A DNA stretch of 64,000 nt. It comes from Pseudomonas mandelii. GTDB lineage: Bacteria; Pseudomonadota; Gammaproteobacteria; Pseudomonadales; Pseudomonadaceae. Both the position numbers and the translations under genes were made by a program. Within the stretch, counting starts at the first letter, position 1; the number at the start of each line of letters is the position of its first letter. A model generated the notes under the pieces. It did no database searches and was not told where the DNA came from. It saw only the letters and a list, made by a program, of their open reading frames with translations. Below, one piece after another: positions 24,818 through 33,120 of this stretch. The DNA is taken from NCBI RefSeq assembly GCF_006438925.1, contig NZ_RCZA01000008.1, forward strand, positions 187,126 through 251,125, in the 5' to 3' direction.

Positions 24818-25455
24818 TGCAGACGGTCGCGGTTATCGATTACGGCATGGGCAACCTGCACTCGGTGGCCAAGGCCCTCGAGCACGTCGGTGCCGGCAAG
24901 GTCTTGATCACCAGCGATGCCGACGTGATTCGCGAAGCCGACCGGGTGGTTTTCCCCGGCGTCGGCGCGATTCGCGACTGCATGGCGGAGATCCGTCGCC
25001 TGGGCTTCGATTCGCTGGTGCGCGAAGTCAGCCAGGACCGCCCGTTCCTCGGCATCTGCGTCGGCATGCAAGCCTTGCTCGACAGCAGTGAAGAGAACGA
25101 CGGCGTCGACTGCATCGGCCTGTTCCCGGGCGCGGTGAAGTTCTTCGGCAAAGACCTGCACGAAGACGGCGAACACCTGAAAGTCCCGCACATGGGCTGG
25201 AACGAAGTGAAGCAGACGGTAAGTCACCCGCTGTGGCACAACATTCCGGACCTGGCGCGTTTCTACTTCGTGCACAGCTACTACATCGCTGCCGGCAACC
25301 CGCGGCAAGTGGTGGGCGGCGGTCACTACGGTGTCGATTTCGCCGCAGCGCTGGCCGATGGCTCGCGTTTCGCCGTGCAGTTCCACCCGGAGAAGAGCCA
25401 TACCCATGGCCTGCAATTGCTGCAGAACTTCGCCGCGTGGGATGGTCGCTGGTAA
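24817..25455 (+). CDS. hisH: imidazole glycerol phosphate synthase, glutamine amidotransferase subunit
   Basis: A 212-residue class I glutaminase that supplies ammonia to HisF. The nucleophile elbow is GICVGMQ with Cys81; the His-Glu of the triad are in FHPEKSH (His190, Glu192). YGMGNLHS at the N-terminus is family-typical. It starts in the TAATG overlap with hisB, and the DUF2164 gene begins at the base after its stop, so it is separated from its partner hisF by DUF2164 and hisA. Confidence 0.97.
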   Translation: MQTVAVIDYGMGNLHSVAKALEHVGAGKVLITSDADVIREADRVVFPGVGAIRDCMAEIRRLGFDSLVREVSQDRPFLGICVGMQALLDSSEENDGVDCIGLFPGAVKFFGKDLHEDGEHLKVPHMGWNEVKQTVSHPLWHNIPDLARFYFVHSYYIAAGNPRQVVGGGHYGVDFAAALADGSRFAVQFHPEKSHTHGLQLLQNFAAWDGRW

Positions 25456-25713
25456 ATGGCCGTCAAGAAGAAGCCGCCGATCCTGACCCTCACTCCCGAA
25501 CAGGAGAACGAGGCCAATCACAAGATCAAACGCTTTATGGAAGATCGCTTCGAACTGGACCTGGGTTCGTTCGAAGCGGCTGAAATTCTTGAGCTGTTTA
25601 CCCGCGAAATTGCGCCGCACTATTACAACAGGGCGATTTTCGATGTGCAGACGCACCTTAAAGAAAGGTTCGAAAGCATCGAAAGCGACCTGTGGGCGCT
25701 CGAGAAAAACTGA
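25456..25713 (+). CDS. DUF2164 domain-containing protein within the his operon
   Basis: An 85-residue soluble protein with a basic start (MAVKKKPP), then LTPEQENEANHKIKRFMEDRFELDLGSFEAAEILELFTREIAPHYYNRAIFDVQTHL, the DUF2164 pattern. Its function is unknown. It starts directly after the hisH stop with no intervening base and lies 42 bases before hisA, so it is co-transcribed with histidine genes in what appears to be a conserved Pseudomonas arrangement. A role in histidine synthesis is guilt by association only. Confidence 0.85.
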   Translation: MAVKKKPPILTLTPEQENEANHKIKRFMEDRFELDLGSFEAAEILELFTREIAPHYYNRAIFDVQTHLKERFESIESDLWALEKN

Positions 25714-25755
25714 TTTTCGAGCGAAGCTGAACAATCGAATTTGAAGGTTTGCCAG

Positions 25756-26493
25756 ATGCTGATTATTCCCGCTATCGATCTTAAAGACGGTGCCTGTGTT
25801 CGTCTGCGCCAGGGCCGCATGGAAGATTCCACGGTGTTCTCCGATGACCCGGTGAGCATGGCTGCCAAGTGGGTGGAAGGCGGTTGCCGCCGTCTGCATC
25901 TGGTCGACCTGAACGGCGCCTTCGAAGGCCAGCCGGTCAACGGCGAAGTGGTCACCGCCATCGCCAAGCGCTACCCGAACCTGCCGATTCAGATCGGCGG
26001 CGGTATCCGCTCCCTGGAAACCATCGAACACTACGTGAAGGCGGGCGTGAGCTACGTGATCATCGGCACCAAAGCTGTGAAAGATCCAGCTTTCGTTGCT
26101 GAAGCCTGCCGCGCGTTCCCGGGCAAGGTTATCGTCGGTCTGGATGCCAAAGACGGTTTTGTCGCCACTGACGGTTGGGCTGAAATCAGCACCATTCAGG
26201 TGATCGACCTGGCCAAGCAATTCGAAGCCGACGGCGTGTCCGCGATCGTTTATACCGACATCGCCAAAGACGGCATGATGCAGGGCTGCAACGTTTCGTA
26301 CACCGCCGCTCTGGCCGCTGCGACGAAGATTCCGGTGATCGCTTCCGGCGGTATCCACAATCTGGGTGACATCAAGTCGCTGCTCGACGCGAAGGCGCCA
26401 GGCATCATCGGCGCCATCACCGGCCGGGCGATCTACGAAGGCACCCTCGATGTCGCTGAAGCGCAAGCTTTCTGCGATTCGTACAAAGGCTGA
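25756..26493 (+). CDS. hisA: phosphoribosylformimino-5-aminoimidazole carboxamide ribotide isomerase
   Basis: A 245-residue half-barrel-duplicated TIM barrel. MLIIPAIDLKDGACVRLRQG contains the first catalytic Asp; the second is in the strand VYTDIAKDGMMQG. The phosphate-binding loops are QIGGGIRS and ASGGIHN. It isomerises ProFAR to PRFAR, the substrate of HisF-HisH. The start at 25756 gives the family N-terminus; an upstream in-frame ATG-like extension is excluded. It lies nine bases before hisF. Confidence 0.97.
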   Translation: MLIIPAIDLKDGACVRLRQGRMEDSTVFSDDPVSMAAKWVEGGCRRLHLVDLNGAFEGQPVNGEVVTAIAKRYPNLPIQIGGGIRSLETIEHYVKAGVSYVIIGTKAVKDPAFVAEACRAFPGKVIVGLDAKDGFVATDGWAEISTIQVIDLAKQFEADGVSAIVYTDIAKDGMMQGCNVSYTAALAAATKIPVIASGGIHNLGDIKSLLDAKAPGIIGAITGRAIYEGTLDVAEAQAFCDSYKG

Positions 26494-26502
26494 GGACTCA
26501 CC

Positions 26503-27273
26503 ATGGCGCTGGCCAAACGCATCATCCCTTGCCTGGACGTGGATAACGGCCGGGTGGTCAAGGGCGTCAAGTTCGAGAACATTCGCGACGCCGGCGACCC
26601 GGTGGAAATCGCCCGTCGCTACGACGAGCAAGGTGCCGACGAGATTACCTTTCTCGACATCACCGCCAGCGTCGACGGTCGCGACACCACGCTGCATACC
26701 GTCGAACGCATGGCCAGCCAGGTGTTCATCCCGCTGACCGTGGGTGGCGGTGTGCGTACCGTGCAGGACATTCGCAACTTGCTCAATGCCGGCGCGGACA
26801 AGGTTTCGATCAACACCGCTGCGGTGTTCAACCCGGAATTCGTCGGCGAAGCGGCTCAGCATTTCGGCTCGCAGTGCATTGTCGTCGCCATCGACGCGAA
26901 GAAAGTTTCCGGTCCGGGCGAAACCCCACGCTGGGAAATCTTCACCCACGGTGGTCGCAAACCAACCGGTCTCGACGCCGTTGAGTGGGCAAAGAAGATG
27001 GAAGGCCTTGGTGCCGGTGAAATCCTGCTGACCAGCATGGACCAGGACGGCATGAAAAACGGCTTCGACCTGGGCGTGACTCGCGCTATCAGCGATGCCT
27101 TGGGCATTCCGGTAATCGCGTCCGGCGGTGTCGGCAACCTGCAGCACTTGGCCGACGGCATTATCGAAGGCCACGCCAGCGCGGTATTGGCGGCGAGTAT
27201 TTTCCACTTCGGCGAATACACCGTGCAGGAAGCCAAGGCCTACATGGCCCATCGCGGCATCGTGATGCGGTAA
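26503..27273 (+). CDS. hisF: imidazole glycerol phosphate synthase cyclase subunit
   Basis: A 256-residue TIM barrel. The catalytic Asp residues lie in IPCLDVDNGRVVKG (Asp12) and the VVAIDAKK strand; phosphate loops are TVGGGVRT and ASGGVGN. With HisH it converts PRFAR to imidazole glycerol phosphate and AICAR. It is the last gene of the his cluster; no clear terminator follows, and the next gene starts 79 bases on. Confidence 0.97.
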   Translation: MALAKRIIPCLDVDNGRVVKGVKFENIRDAGDPVEIARRYDEQGADEITFLDITASVDGRDTTLHTVERMASQVFIPLTVGGGVRTVQDIRNLLNAGADKVSINTAAVFNPEFVGEAAQHFGSQCIVVAIDAKKVSGPGETPRWEIFTHGGRKPTGLDAVEWAKKMEGLGAGEILLTSMDQDGMKNGFDLGVTRAISDALGIPVIASGGVGNLQHLADGIIEGHASAVLAASIFHFGEYTVQEAKAYMAHRGIVMR

Positions 27274-27351
27274 ACAAACCGATACAGGCCAGTGGACATC
27301 ATGGCGGGCTCAAGGCACTCTTGGGTACGCCATGGATTCAGGTAGCCAGAC

Positions 27352-28107
27352 ATGCTTAAACGCCTTCTTCTTGTCCTCGCCAGCGCTTCTCTATTGCTCA
27401 TCAATGGAGCGCATGCCGCAGAAAATCCCGACACCGGTCTGGTGTTGCTGACTGAAAATTTCCCCCCCTACAACATGGCGAAGAACGGCAAGAACTTCGC
27501 TCAGGACGAGAACATCAATGGCATCGCCGTGGACATCGTCCGCGAGATATTCAAGCGCGCCGAAGTCACCTATAGCCTGACGCTGCGTTTCCCTTGGGAG
27601 CGAATCTATAAGCTCGCCCTGGAGAAACCCGGTTACGGCGTATTTGTGATGGCGCGGTTGCCGGACCGCGAGAAACTGTTCAAGTGGGTTGGCCCGATTG
27701 GTCCGGACGACTGGATCATGCTGGCCAAGGCTGACAGCAAGATCACACTCGAGACGCTGGATCAGGCGCGCAAGTACAAGATCGGCGCCTACAAGGGCGA
27801 TGCGATTGCCGAGACGCTAGCCAAGCAAGGACTGAAGCCGATCGTTGTGCTGCGGGATCAGGACAACGCAAAAAAACTGGTCAACGGCCAGATCGACCTG
27901 TGGGCCACTGGTGACCCGGCAGGCCGCTATCTGGCGCGTCAGGACGGGGTGACAGGGCTCAAGACCGTGCTGCGCTTCAATAGTGCCGAGTTGTACCTGG
28001 CGTTGAATAAAGACGTTCCGGATGAAACCGTCGCCAAGCTGCAAGCCGCGCTGGATCAGCTACGCAAGGAAGGCGTGGTGGACGACATCATGGCGAAGTA
28101 TCTGTAG
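27352..28107 (+). CDS. periplasmic solute-binding protein, family 3
   Basis: A 251-residue protein with a signal peptide (MLKRLLLVLASASLLLINGAHA, cleavage after AHA) and a two-lobe amino acid binding fold beginning LLTENFPPYNMAKNGKNF, with INGIAVDIVREIFKRAEVTYSLTLRFPWERIYKLAL. No permease or ATPase gene is adjacent, as in the many stand-alone SBP_bac_3 proteins of pseudomonads. It is same-strand with hisF but separated by 78 bases. The ligand is unknown and a role in histidine uptake is only a guess. Confidence 0.83.
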   Translation: MLKRLLLVLASASLLLINGAHAAENPDTGLVLLTENFPPYNMAKNGKNFAQDENINGIAVDIVREIFKRAEVTYSLTLRFPWERIYKLALEKPGYGVFVMARLPDREKLFKWVGPIGPDDWIMLAKADSKITLETLDQARKYKIGAYKGDAIAETLAKQGLKPIVVLRDQDNAKKLVNGQIDLWATGDPAGRYLARQDGVTGLKTVLRFNSAELYLALNKDVPDETVAKLQAALDQLRKEGVVDDIMAKYL

Positions 28108-28110
28108 CCA

Positions 28111-29355
28111 TCACTTCGATACAACCTGAGACGGAGCGGCCGGCGTCGCGCTCAAGTACACGGCACTTGTAAACACGTTATTCAACCTCGCCCTTGTCAG
28201 CTGCTGTTCCCCTGAGGCGACGCCGATAATACAGAGCGCATGTGCGCCGCTTTGTGGCCCGATTTCACTATTGATGTAAGCCTCTTCAGCGCTGATGGCG
28301 GCGCTGTAATTGTCGGAAGCTTTGCAGTCCCTGGCGTTATGGACCGTTTTGTAGCGATAGAAGGGCGCCTCGAGGGAGAACCTGAAATCCCACGTAGGCA
28401 ATACGATCTGCCCATCTGCGTTTTGCGTTCTATGCACGTATGACTTGAGCTTCCAGGGCTCCGTGACAGTCAGCTCGACCGGCTCCAATGAACAGTCCGC
28501 CCCATCACTGGTAAAGACCCCATCAATAAAGCACTTGTGAAGAAAGTTGGCGGAGTAGCTGTAGTTGAAACGGGCGGCCTTGCAAGACGTCGAGTGCTCA
28601 CAATCGGGCGGCGCTGGGGTATTGCGCGAGATAGCGACTTTACTGACGATGCCGGTGATTTCATTGGTGCGGCGGTTCAGCATCGGGCTACCGGAGCTGC
28701 CAGCGTAAAGGTCGCAGCTGTTTTTCATGGCTAAAGGGAACACCCCAGGATGATCGATGAATGTTCCGGCGGTTTGTTCAGCGCAGGCGCTCAATCGAAG
28801 CCCTTGTTCGGTAAAGCCACCCGGCGCGCCAACGTTAAGCGCATCCTGACTCTCGTAGGTTTGATGGGACGCCAGCTTGAGCGGGTTGACCCCGGCCTGT
28901 ATCAGCGACGCCAATGTCGCGTCGACCTCCAGTACTGCAAGATCGGTCCCGACCAGACTGCTCCATCGGGCAGTTCGGATGGCGTATCGGCGCTTACGCT
29001 GTGGCATGTCATGAAAGTAGTGGAAGGTGACGCTGGCTTCCAAAGGCAGATTGGTCCGCGCCGAACCGTACTGAAAGAGCACGCAATGACCGCTGGTGAG
29101 CAGGTAAGCAGGGCCAGTGGCTTGGCCGTGTCTGTTTCGCGTGTCCAGCAGAACGGCGCTGCAAGTCTCGCCCGATTGGAGACTGAGTCGTCCCACGCCG
29201 CTCCAGATTTCATAAAAATGTTCGCTGTTTTGCAGTGCCCTTGACGGTGAGTCGTTGACAGCGCCTTCGCCTAGGTCGCGGGCCTGCACTGCGGAAATAG
29301 CCAGCAGGCCAATCAGGCCGGCGAAGCACAAGAAGCTGAGGTATTTCATGTCCAT
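28111..29355 (-). CDS. secreted trypsin-like serine peptidase
   Basis: A 414-residue exported protein with a signal peptide (about 1-25). The chymotrypsin-fold triad reads His in TSGHC, Asp in VGTDLAVLEVD and Ser in YAGSSGSPML, the last being the canonical GxSGSP. Several Cys residues are placed to form disulfides, including one next to the catalytic His. A C-terminal region of about 150 residues has no recognised domain and a beta-rich look. It resembles extracellular trypsin-like proteases annotated broadly in Pseudomonas. It is alone on its strand; its 3' end abuts that of the solute-binding protein gene. Confidence 0.83.
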   Translation of the reverse strand: MDMKYLSFLCFAGLIGLLAISAVQARDLGEGAVNDSPSRALQNSEHFYEIWSGVGRLSLQSGETCSAVLLDTRNRHGQATGPAYLLTSGHCVLFQYGSARTNLPLEASVTFHYFHDMPQRKRRYAIRTARWSSLVGTDLAVLEVDATLASLIQAGVNPLKLASHQTYESQDALNVGAPGGFTEQGLRLSACAEQTAGTFIDHPGVFPLAMKNSCDLYAGSSGSPMLNRRTNEITGIVSKVAISRNTPAPPDCEHSTSCKAARFNYSYSANFLHKCFIDGVFTSDGADCSLEPVELTVTEPWKLKSYVHRTQNADGQIVLPTWDFRFSLEAPFYRYKTVHNARDCKASDNYSAAISAEEAYINSEIGPQSGAHALCIIGVASGEQQLTRARLNNVFTSAVYLSATPAAPSQVVSK

Positions 29356-29453
29356 TCCTTGGTGATGAAATTCAGGGTGAGCGCTATCGTGGCACGCGGC
29401 GGTGTACCGGCAGGTATAAATAGTTATCGCGAAATGGAGTGGGCTGCGAGGAA

Positions 29454-30236
29454 TTACCGTGCGGTCGGGAGACGGTACTGGCCATCCTTGCCGTGCGCTG
29501 CCGTTGCACGATTGCCGCGCACACTGATCATCTGTTTGATATCGATCCAGTCAATGCCCTGAGCCTTGAGCTTGGGCAATTCACGTTCAAGCACCGCTAA
29601 TGTCTGCGGATACGGATGCCCGATCATCACCGCAGAACCCTGCTTGCGCGCCAGGCTGATAGCCGTCTGTAGCTGAGTAAAAATCGCGGCTTCAGTGGGC
29701 TCGTCATCCAGGAATACATCCCGCGAAACGCTCGCCAGACCAATCTTCTGCGCCTCGGCGGCCGCCACGGTTTGCGCACTGGTGCGGCTGTCGACGAAGA
29801 GCTTGTGCCGACGCTGCAAGTCCGCCATCAGCCAGGCCATGGCCGGTTGCTGAACGGTCATGCGGCTGCCCATATGGTTGTTGATGCCTGCGGTATACGG
29901 CACAGCCTGGAACGCCGCGTTCAGACGCTTTTCGAGTTCTTCGATGGGTAACTCGGGATGCCAGGCGAACGGCCCGGTGGCCGGGTCCATGGGCATGTGC
30001 AGGATGACGATCTTGCCGGCGCGGTGAGCCTCGCGGGCGAATTCGGTGGCGTGGGGGGTGTCGGGCATGATCGCCGTGGTGACCGGGCCGGGCAGGGCCA
30101 ACACGCGACGATCCCGGGGCAGGTTCTGCCCCAGGTCATCGATGATCAGAGTGATGTAAGCCTTTTGAGGGGCAGGCGCCGCGTGAGCGACACCCACCAG
30201 ACAGCACAGCAGGCCGAGGAGCAACCGCAGGCGCAT
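29454..30236 (-). CDS. divergent polysaccharide deacetylase family protein (YibQ-like)
   Basis: A 260-residue exported protein (signal peptide MRLRLLLGLLCCLVGVAHA). The fold begins AYITLIIDDLGQNL with the Asp-Asp pair, followed by TAIMPDTPHATEFAREAH and HMPMDP, then NNHMGSRMT and VDSRTSAQTVA. This is the divergent polysaccharide deacetylase (YibQ) family, near the NodB fold; enzymatic activity is not established. It lies one base from the ctpA stop in an operon with the peptidoglycan factors ctpA and envC, supporting a cell-wall role. Confidence 0.88.
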   Translation of the reverse strand: MRLRLLLGLLCCLVGVAHAAPAPQKAYITLIIDDLGQNLPRDRRVLALPGPVTTAIMPDTPHATEFAREAHRAGKIVILHMPMDPATGPFAWHPELPIEELEKRLNAAFQAVPYTAGINNHMGSRMTVQQPAMAWLMADLQRRHKLFVDSRTSAQTVAAAEAQKIGLASVSRDVFLDDEPTEAAIFTQLQTAISLARKQGSAVMIGHPYPQTLAVLERELPKLKAQGIDWIDIKQMISVRGNRATAAHGKDGQYRLPTAR

Positions 30237-30237
30237 C

Positions 30238-31557
30238 TCAGCGGCCGGAGGTGATGCTCAACCCTTTGAGCAGGCTCAGGGCCTGGGCCAATTGGTAGTC
30301 GTCATCCTGCGGCATCGCCTTGGCTTTGCCGCTGGCGCTGGTCGGTTTGTCGGCGCCGCCGTTGCCATTCCCCAGGTGACCTTGCAAATCGGCTTCCTTG
30401 AAGTACTCCCCGTCCTGCTCGTTGGTGATCTTGGCCTTGCGCACTTCGATGTCCGGGACGATGCCCTGAGCCTGGATCGAGCGGCCGTTCGGCGTGTAAT
30501 ACAGCGCCGTGGTGATCTTCAGTGCGCGTTCGTTGTTCAGCGGCAGCACGGTTTGTACCGAACCTTTGCCGAAACTGGTGGTGCCCATGACCACCGCGCG
30601 TTTCTGATCCTGCAAGGCACCGGCGACAATTTCCGAGGCCGAGGCACTGCCGCCGTTGATCAGCGCGACCATTGGCACGGCTTCGCTTTCGTCCTTGCCG
30701 GTGGCGGAGAAGCGCAGTTCGGAGTTGGCAATACGGCCCTTGGTGTAAACGATCAGGCCCTTGGTAATGAAGTGGTCGACCACTTCCACCGCCGCTTGCA
30801 GCACGCCGCCCGGGTTGTTACGCAGGTCGAGGACGATGCCTTTGAGCTTCTTGCCGTTGTCCTTGCGCAGCTTGGCCAGGGCTTTAGAGACTTCTTCGCC
30901 GGTCTTGACCTGGAACTGGGTGATGCGGATGTAGCCGTAGCCGGATTCCAGCAGCTGGCTCTTCACGCTCTTCACTTGAATGATGGCGCGGGCCAGGGTC
31001 ACGTCAAACGGTGTACCGCCGTCGCGCACCAGGGTCAGGGTGATTTTCTGGCCGATCTTGCCGCGCATCTTGTCCACGGCTTCGGTCATGCTCTGGCCGC
31101 GGGTCGGTTGGCCGTTGATCTTGACGATGAAGTCGCCGGCCTGAATGCCAGCCTTGGAGGCCGGAGTGTCATCGATCGGTGAAACGACCTTGATGAAACC
31201 GTCTTCGGCGCCAACTTCGATGCCCAGGCCGCCGAATTCGCCGCTGGTGCTTTCCTGCAACTCAGCGAAGTCTTCCGGGCCCAGATAGGCAGAGTGCGGG
31301 TCGAGGTTGCTGAGCATGCCTTTGATGGCGTTTTCCAGCAGGGTCTTGTCGTCCACCGGTTCGACATACGCGGCCTTGATCCGATCCATGACCTCGGCAA
31401 AGGTGCGCAACTCTTCCAGAGGCAACGGCGCCTTGGTGGTCGCAGCCGTGCCCGCAGGCGCGACCGCCGGGGCCGGTTGAGCGGCGAACGCCAGAGGCGC
31501 GCCGATCACCAGGGCGATCGTCAGGGCCAGCGAGGTAAGGCGGGACAAATGCAGCAT
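30238..31557 (-). CDS. ctpA: carboxyl-terminal processing protease, S41 family
   Basis: A 439-residue periplasmic protease. It has a signal peptide (about 1-25), a PDZ domain (about 95-180; FGGLGIEVGAEDGFIKVVSPIDDTPASKAGIQAGDFIVKING) and an S41 catalytic domain with the Ser in GGSASASEIV and Lys in TSFGKGSVQT. The P. aeruginosa enzyme at this locus (PA5134) degrades peptidoglycan cross-link hydrolases together with the lipoprotein LbcA. It lies between envC and the polysaccharide deacetylase gene on the same strand, 34 bases after envC, so the three form a cell-wall remodelling operon. Confidence 0.94.
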   Translation of the reverse strand: MLHLSRLTSLALTIALVIGAPLAFAAQPAPAVAPAGTAATTKAPLPLEELRTFAEVMDRIKAAYVEPVDDKTLLENAIKGMLSNLDPHSAYLGPEDFAELQESTSGEFGGLGIEVGAEDGFIKVVSPIDDTPASKAGIQAGDFIVKINGQPTRGQSMTEAVDKMRGKIGQKITLTLVRDGGTPFDVTLARAIIQVKSVKSQLLESGYGYIRITQFQVKTGEEVSKALAKLRKDNGKKLKGIVLDLRNNPGGVLQAAVEVVDHFITKGLIVYTKGRIANSELRFSATGKDESEAVPMVALINGGSASASEIVAGALQDQKRAVVMGTTSFGKGSVQTVLPLNNERALKITTALYYTPNGRSIQAQGIVPDIEVRKAKITNEQDGEYFKEADLQGHLGNGNGGADKPTSASGKAKAMPQDDDYQLAQALSLLKGLSITSGR

Positions 31558-31591
31558 GTCGAACGAACTCCTAATGTAGGTGACTCAACGC

Positions 31592-32890
31592 CTATCCTTG
31601 CGCGCGGCACCATTGCGCCGGATCACTCGGGTGACCCTGCTGACGAATAGCGAAATACAGCGCTGGTGTGTCCTGCCCGCCGCTGCTACCCACAGTGGAG
31701 ATGGACTCACCGGCTTTTACCACGTCACCCGCAGACTTGAGCAGCGTCTGGTTGTGACCATAAAGACTCAAAAAACCGTTGCCGTGGTCGAGAATCACCA
31801 GCAGCCCGGCGCCGCGCAACCAGTCGGCGAACACCACGCGACCGCCATGCACGGCGTGCACCTGGCTGCCGGCGGAGGCGCTGATCATCACGCCGTCCCA
31901 TTTGGTGCGGGCGTCGTCGCCACGGGTTTCGCCAAAGCGTGCAAGCAGTCGACCATCAACGGGCCAGGGAAGTTTTCCCCGGCTTGAAGCAAAGGGGCCG
32001 CCAAAGGTCTCACCTGAACTTGATACCAGGGCGCCGGGTGTCGATTTAACGGGTTTGCGTGGGGCATCAGTGGCGTCTGCATCTGCTGCAGCCTGAGCCT
32101 CACGTAAACGCTTTTTTTCGGCTTCCTGCTGGGCGATCAGCGCTTTTTGCCGCGCTTCTTCTGCCTCTCGGGCCTGACGGGCCAAGGTTTCTTCAATGGT
32201 TTTAAGGACTTTAGACAGGTCTGCCTGATCTTGCTCGCGGGCTGCCAGCTTCTGATCGCGGGCTTTCACGTCGTCGCTGAGCTTGGCCAGGACTTGCTGA
32301 CGTTCCTTGCGGACTTTGTCGAGTTCATCACGCTGGCTGTCGAGGCTGCTTTTCTGCACCAGCAATTGCGCCTGTTGCATGGCGATGTCTTTTTCGACAT
32401 TGGCCAGTTGGCGCAGGGTTTCGTTGAAATTCTTCAGCTGCTCCAGGCGGGCCTGGCTCAGGTAGTCGTAATAGGTGAGGGTGCGGGCGAATTTTTCCGG
32501 GTTCTGCTGGTTGAGCAGCAGCTTCAAGTACTCCTGACGGCCGTTCTGATAGGCCGCGCGGGCCTGAATGGCGATCAGTCGCTGCTGTTCAATGCGCGCG
32601 CTCTGGAGTTTTTTTTTCTCGGCATCGAGTCGCTGCAGCTCGGCTTCGCTTTTCTTCAGCTCTTTTTGCAGGGCTTCGACCTGCTTCTCGAGCTTGCCCA
32701 TCTCGGTCTCGGTGCCTTTGAGGTCTTTCTGCACACCGGATTTTTCTTCCTGGAGTTTGCCCAGCAGTTTTTTCAGCTCGGCAATGTCCTGACGCGTGGC
32801 GTCCAACTGTTGTTGGGTTTGCGCGCGCTCGTCAGCAAAGGCCGGTTGGAGCAGGCATGTCAGAGCAAGGGCTATCAGGACGCGAAGCAT
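31592..32890 (-). CDS. envC: murein hydrolase activator, EnvC/M23 family
   Basis: A 432-residue exported protein: signal peptide (MLRVLIALALTCLLQPAFA), a long coiled coil of about residues 22-270 rich in Gln, Glu, Lys and Leu, then a C-terminal LytM/M23 domain (LLARFGETRG...GVMISASAGSQVHAVHGGRVVFADWLRGAGLLVILDHGNGFLSLYGH). The zinc-binding His-x3-Asp is not intact, as expected of EnvC-type activators that switch on amidases rather than cut peptidoglycan. The ATG at 32890 was chosen because the signal peptide begins there; a 50-codon extension upstream is REP sequence. Confidence 0.88.
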   Translation of the reverse strand: MLRVLIALALTCLLQPAFADERAQTQQQLDATRQDIAELKKLLGKLQEEKSGVQKDLKGTETEMGKLEKQVEALQKELKKSEAELQRLDAEKKKLQSARIEQQRLIAIQARAAYQNGRQEYLKLLLNQQNPEKFARTLTYYDYLSQARLEQLKNFNETLRQLANVEKDIAMQQAQLLVQKSSLDSQRDELDKVRKERQQVLAKLSDDVKARDQKLAAREQDQADLSKVLKTIEETLARQAREAEEARQKALIAQQEAEKKRLREAQAAADADATDAPRKPVKSTPGALVSSSGETFGGPFASSRGKLPWPVDGRLLARFGETRGDDARTKWDGVMISASAGSQVHAVHGGRVVFADWLRGAGLLVILDHGNGFLSLYGHNQTLLKSAGDVVKAGESISTVGSSGGQDTPALYFAIRQQGHPSDPAQWCRAQG

Positions 32891-33003
32891 AGAGGCGGGC
32901 GACACCAGGGAAAGGGACGGGCCTAGTATGCCCGCCAAGCGCTGCAAAAAAAACGCCCAATTGGGGTTGTGTGATAACCGGGCTGAAAAACACCGAAAAC
33001 CAA

Positions 33004-33093
33004 TGTGGGAGCGAGCCTGCTCGCGATGGCGCCTGAACATTCAACCGTGATGTTGGCTGTCAGATTGCTATCGCGAGCAGGCTCGCTCCCACA
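33004..33093. repeat. REP pair, family A (inverted)
   Basis: TGTGGGAGCGAGCCTGCTCG plus CGAT and its reverse complement lie about 40 bases apart. It sits upstream of envC and about 30 bases past the gpmI stop, so on the minus strand it is in the gpmI 3' region. Confidence 0.9.
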
Positions 33094-33120
33094 GGGTTTG
33101 GTGGCGTTTGAAGGACCTAA

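Noticed and set aside
24787..27252. 821-codon open frame on the minus strand through hisH, hisA and hisF
   Set aside because: It is antisense to four confidently identified genes, has no ribosome site, and its translation shows no domain.
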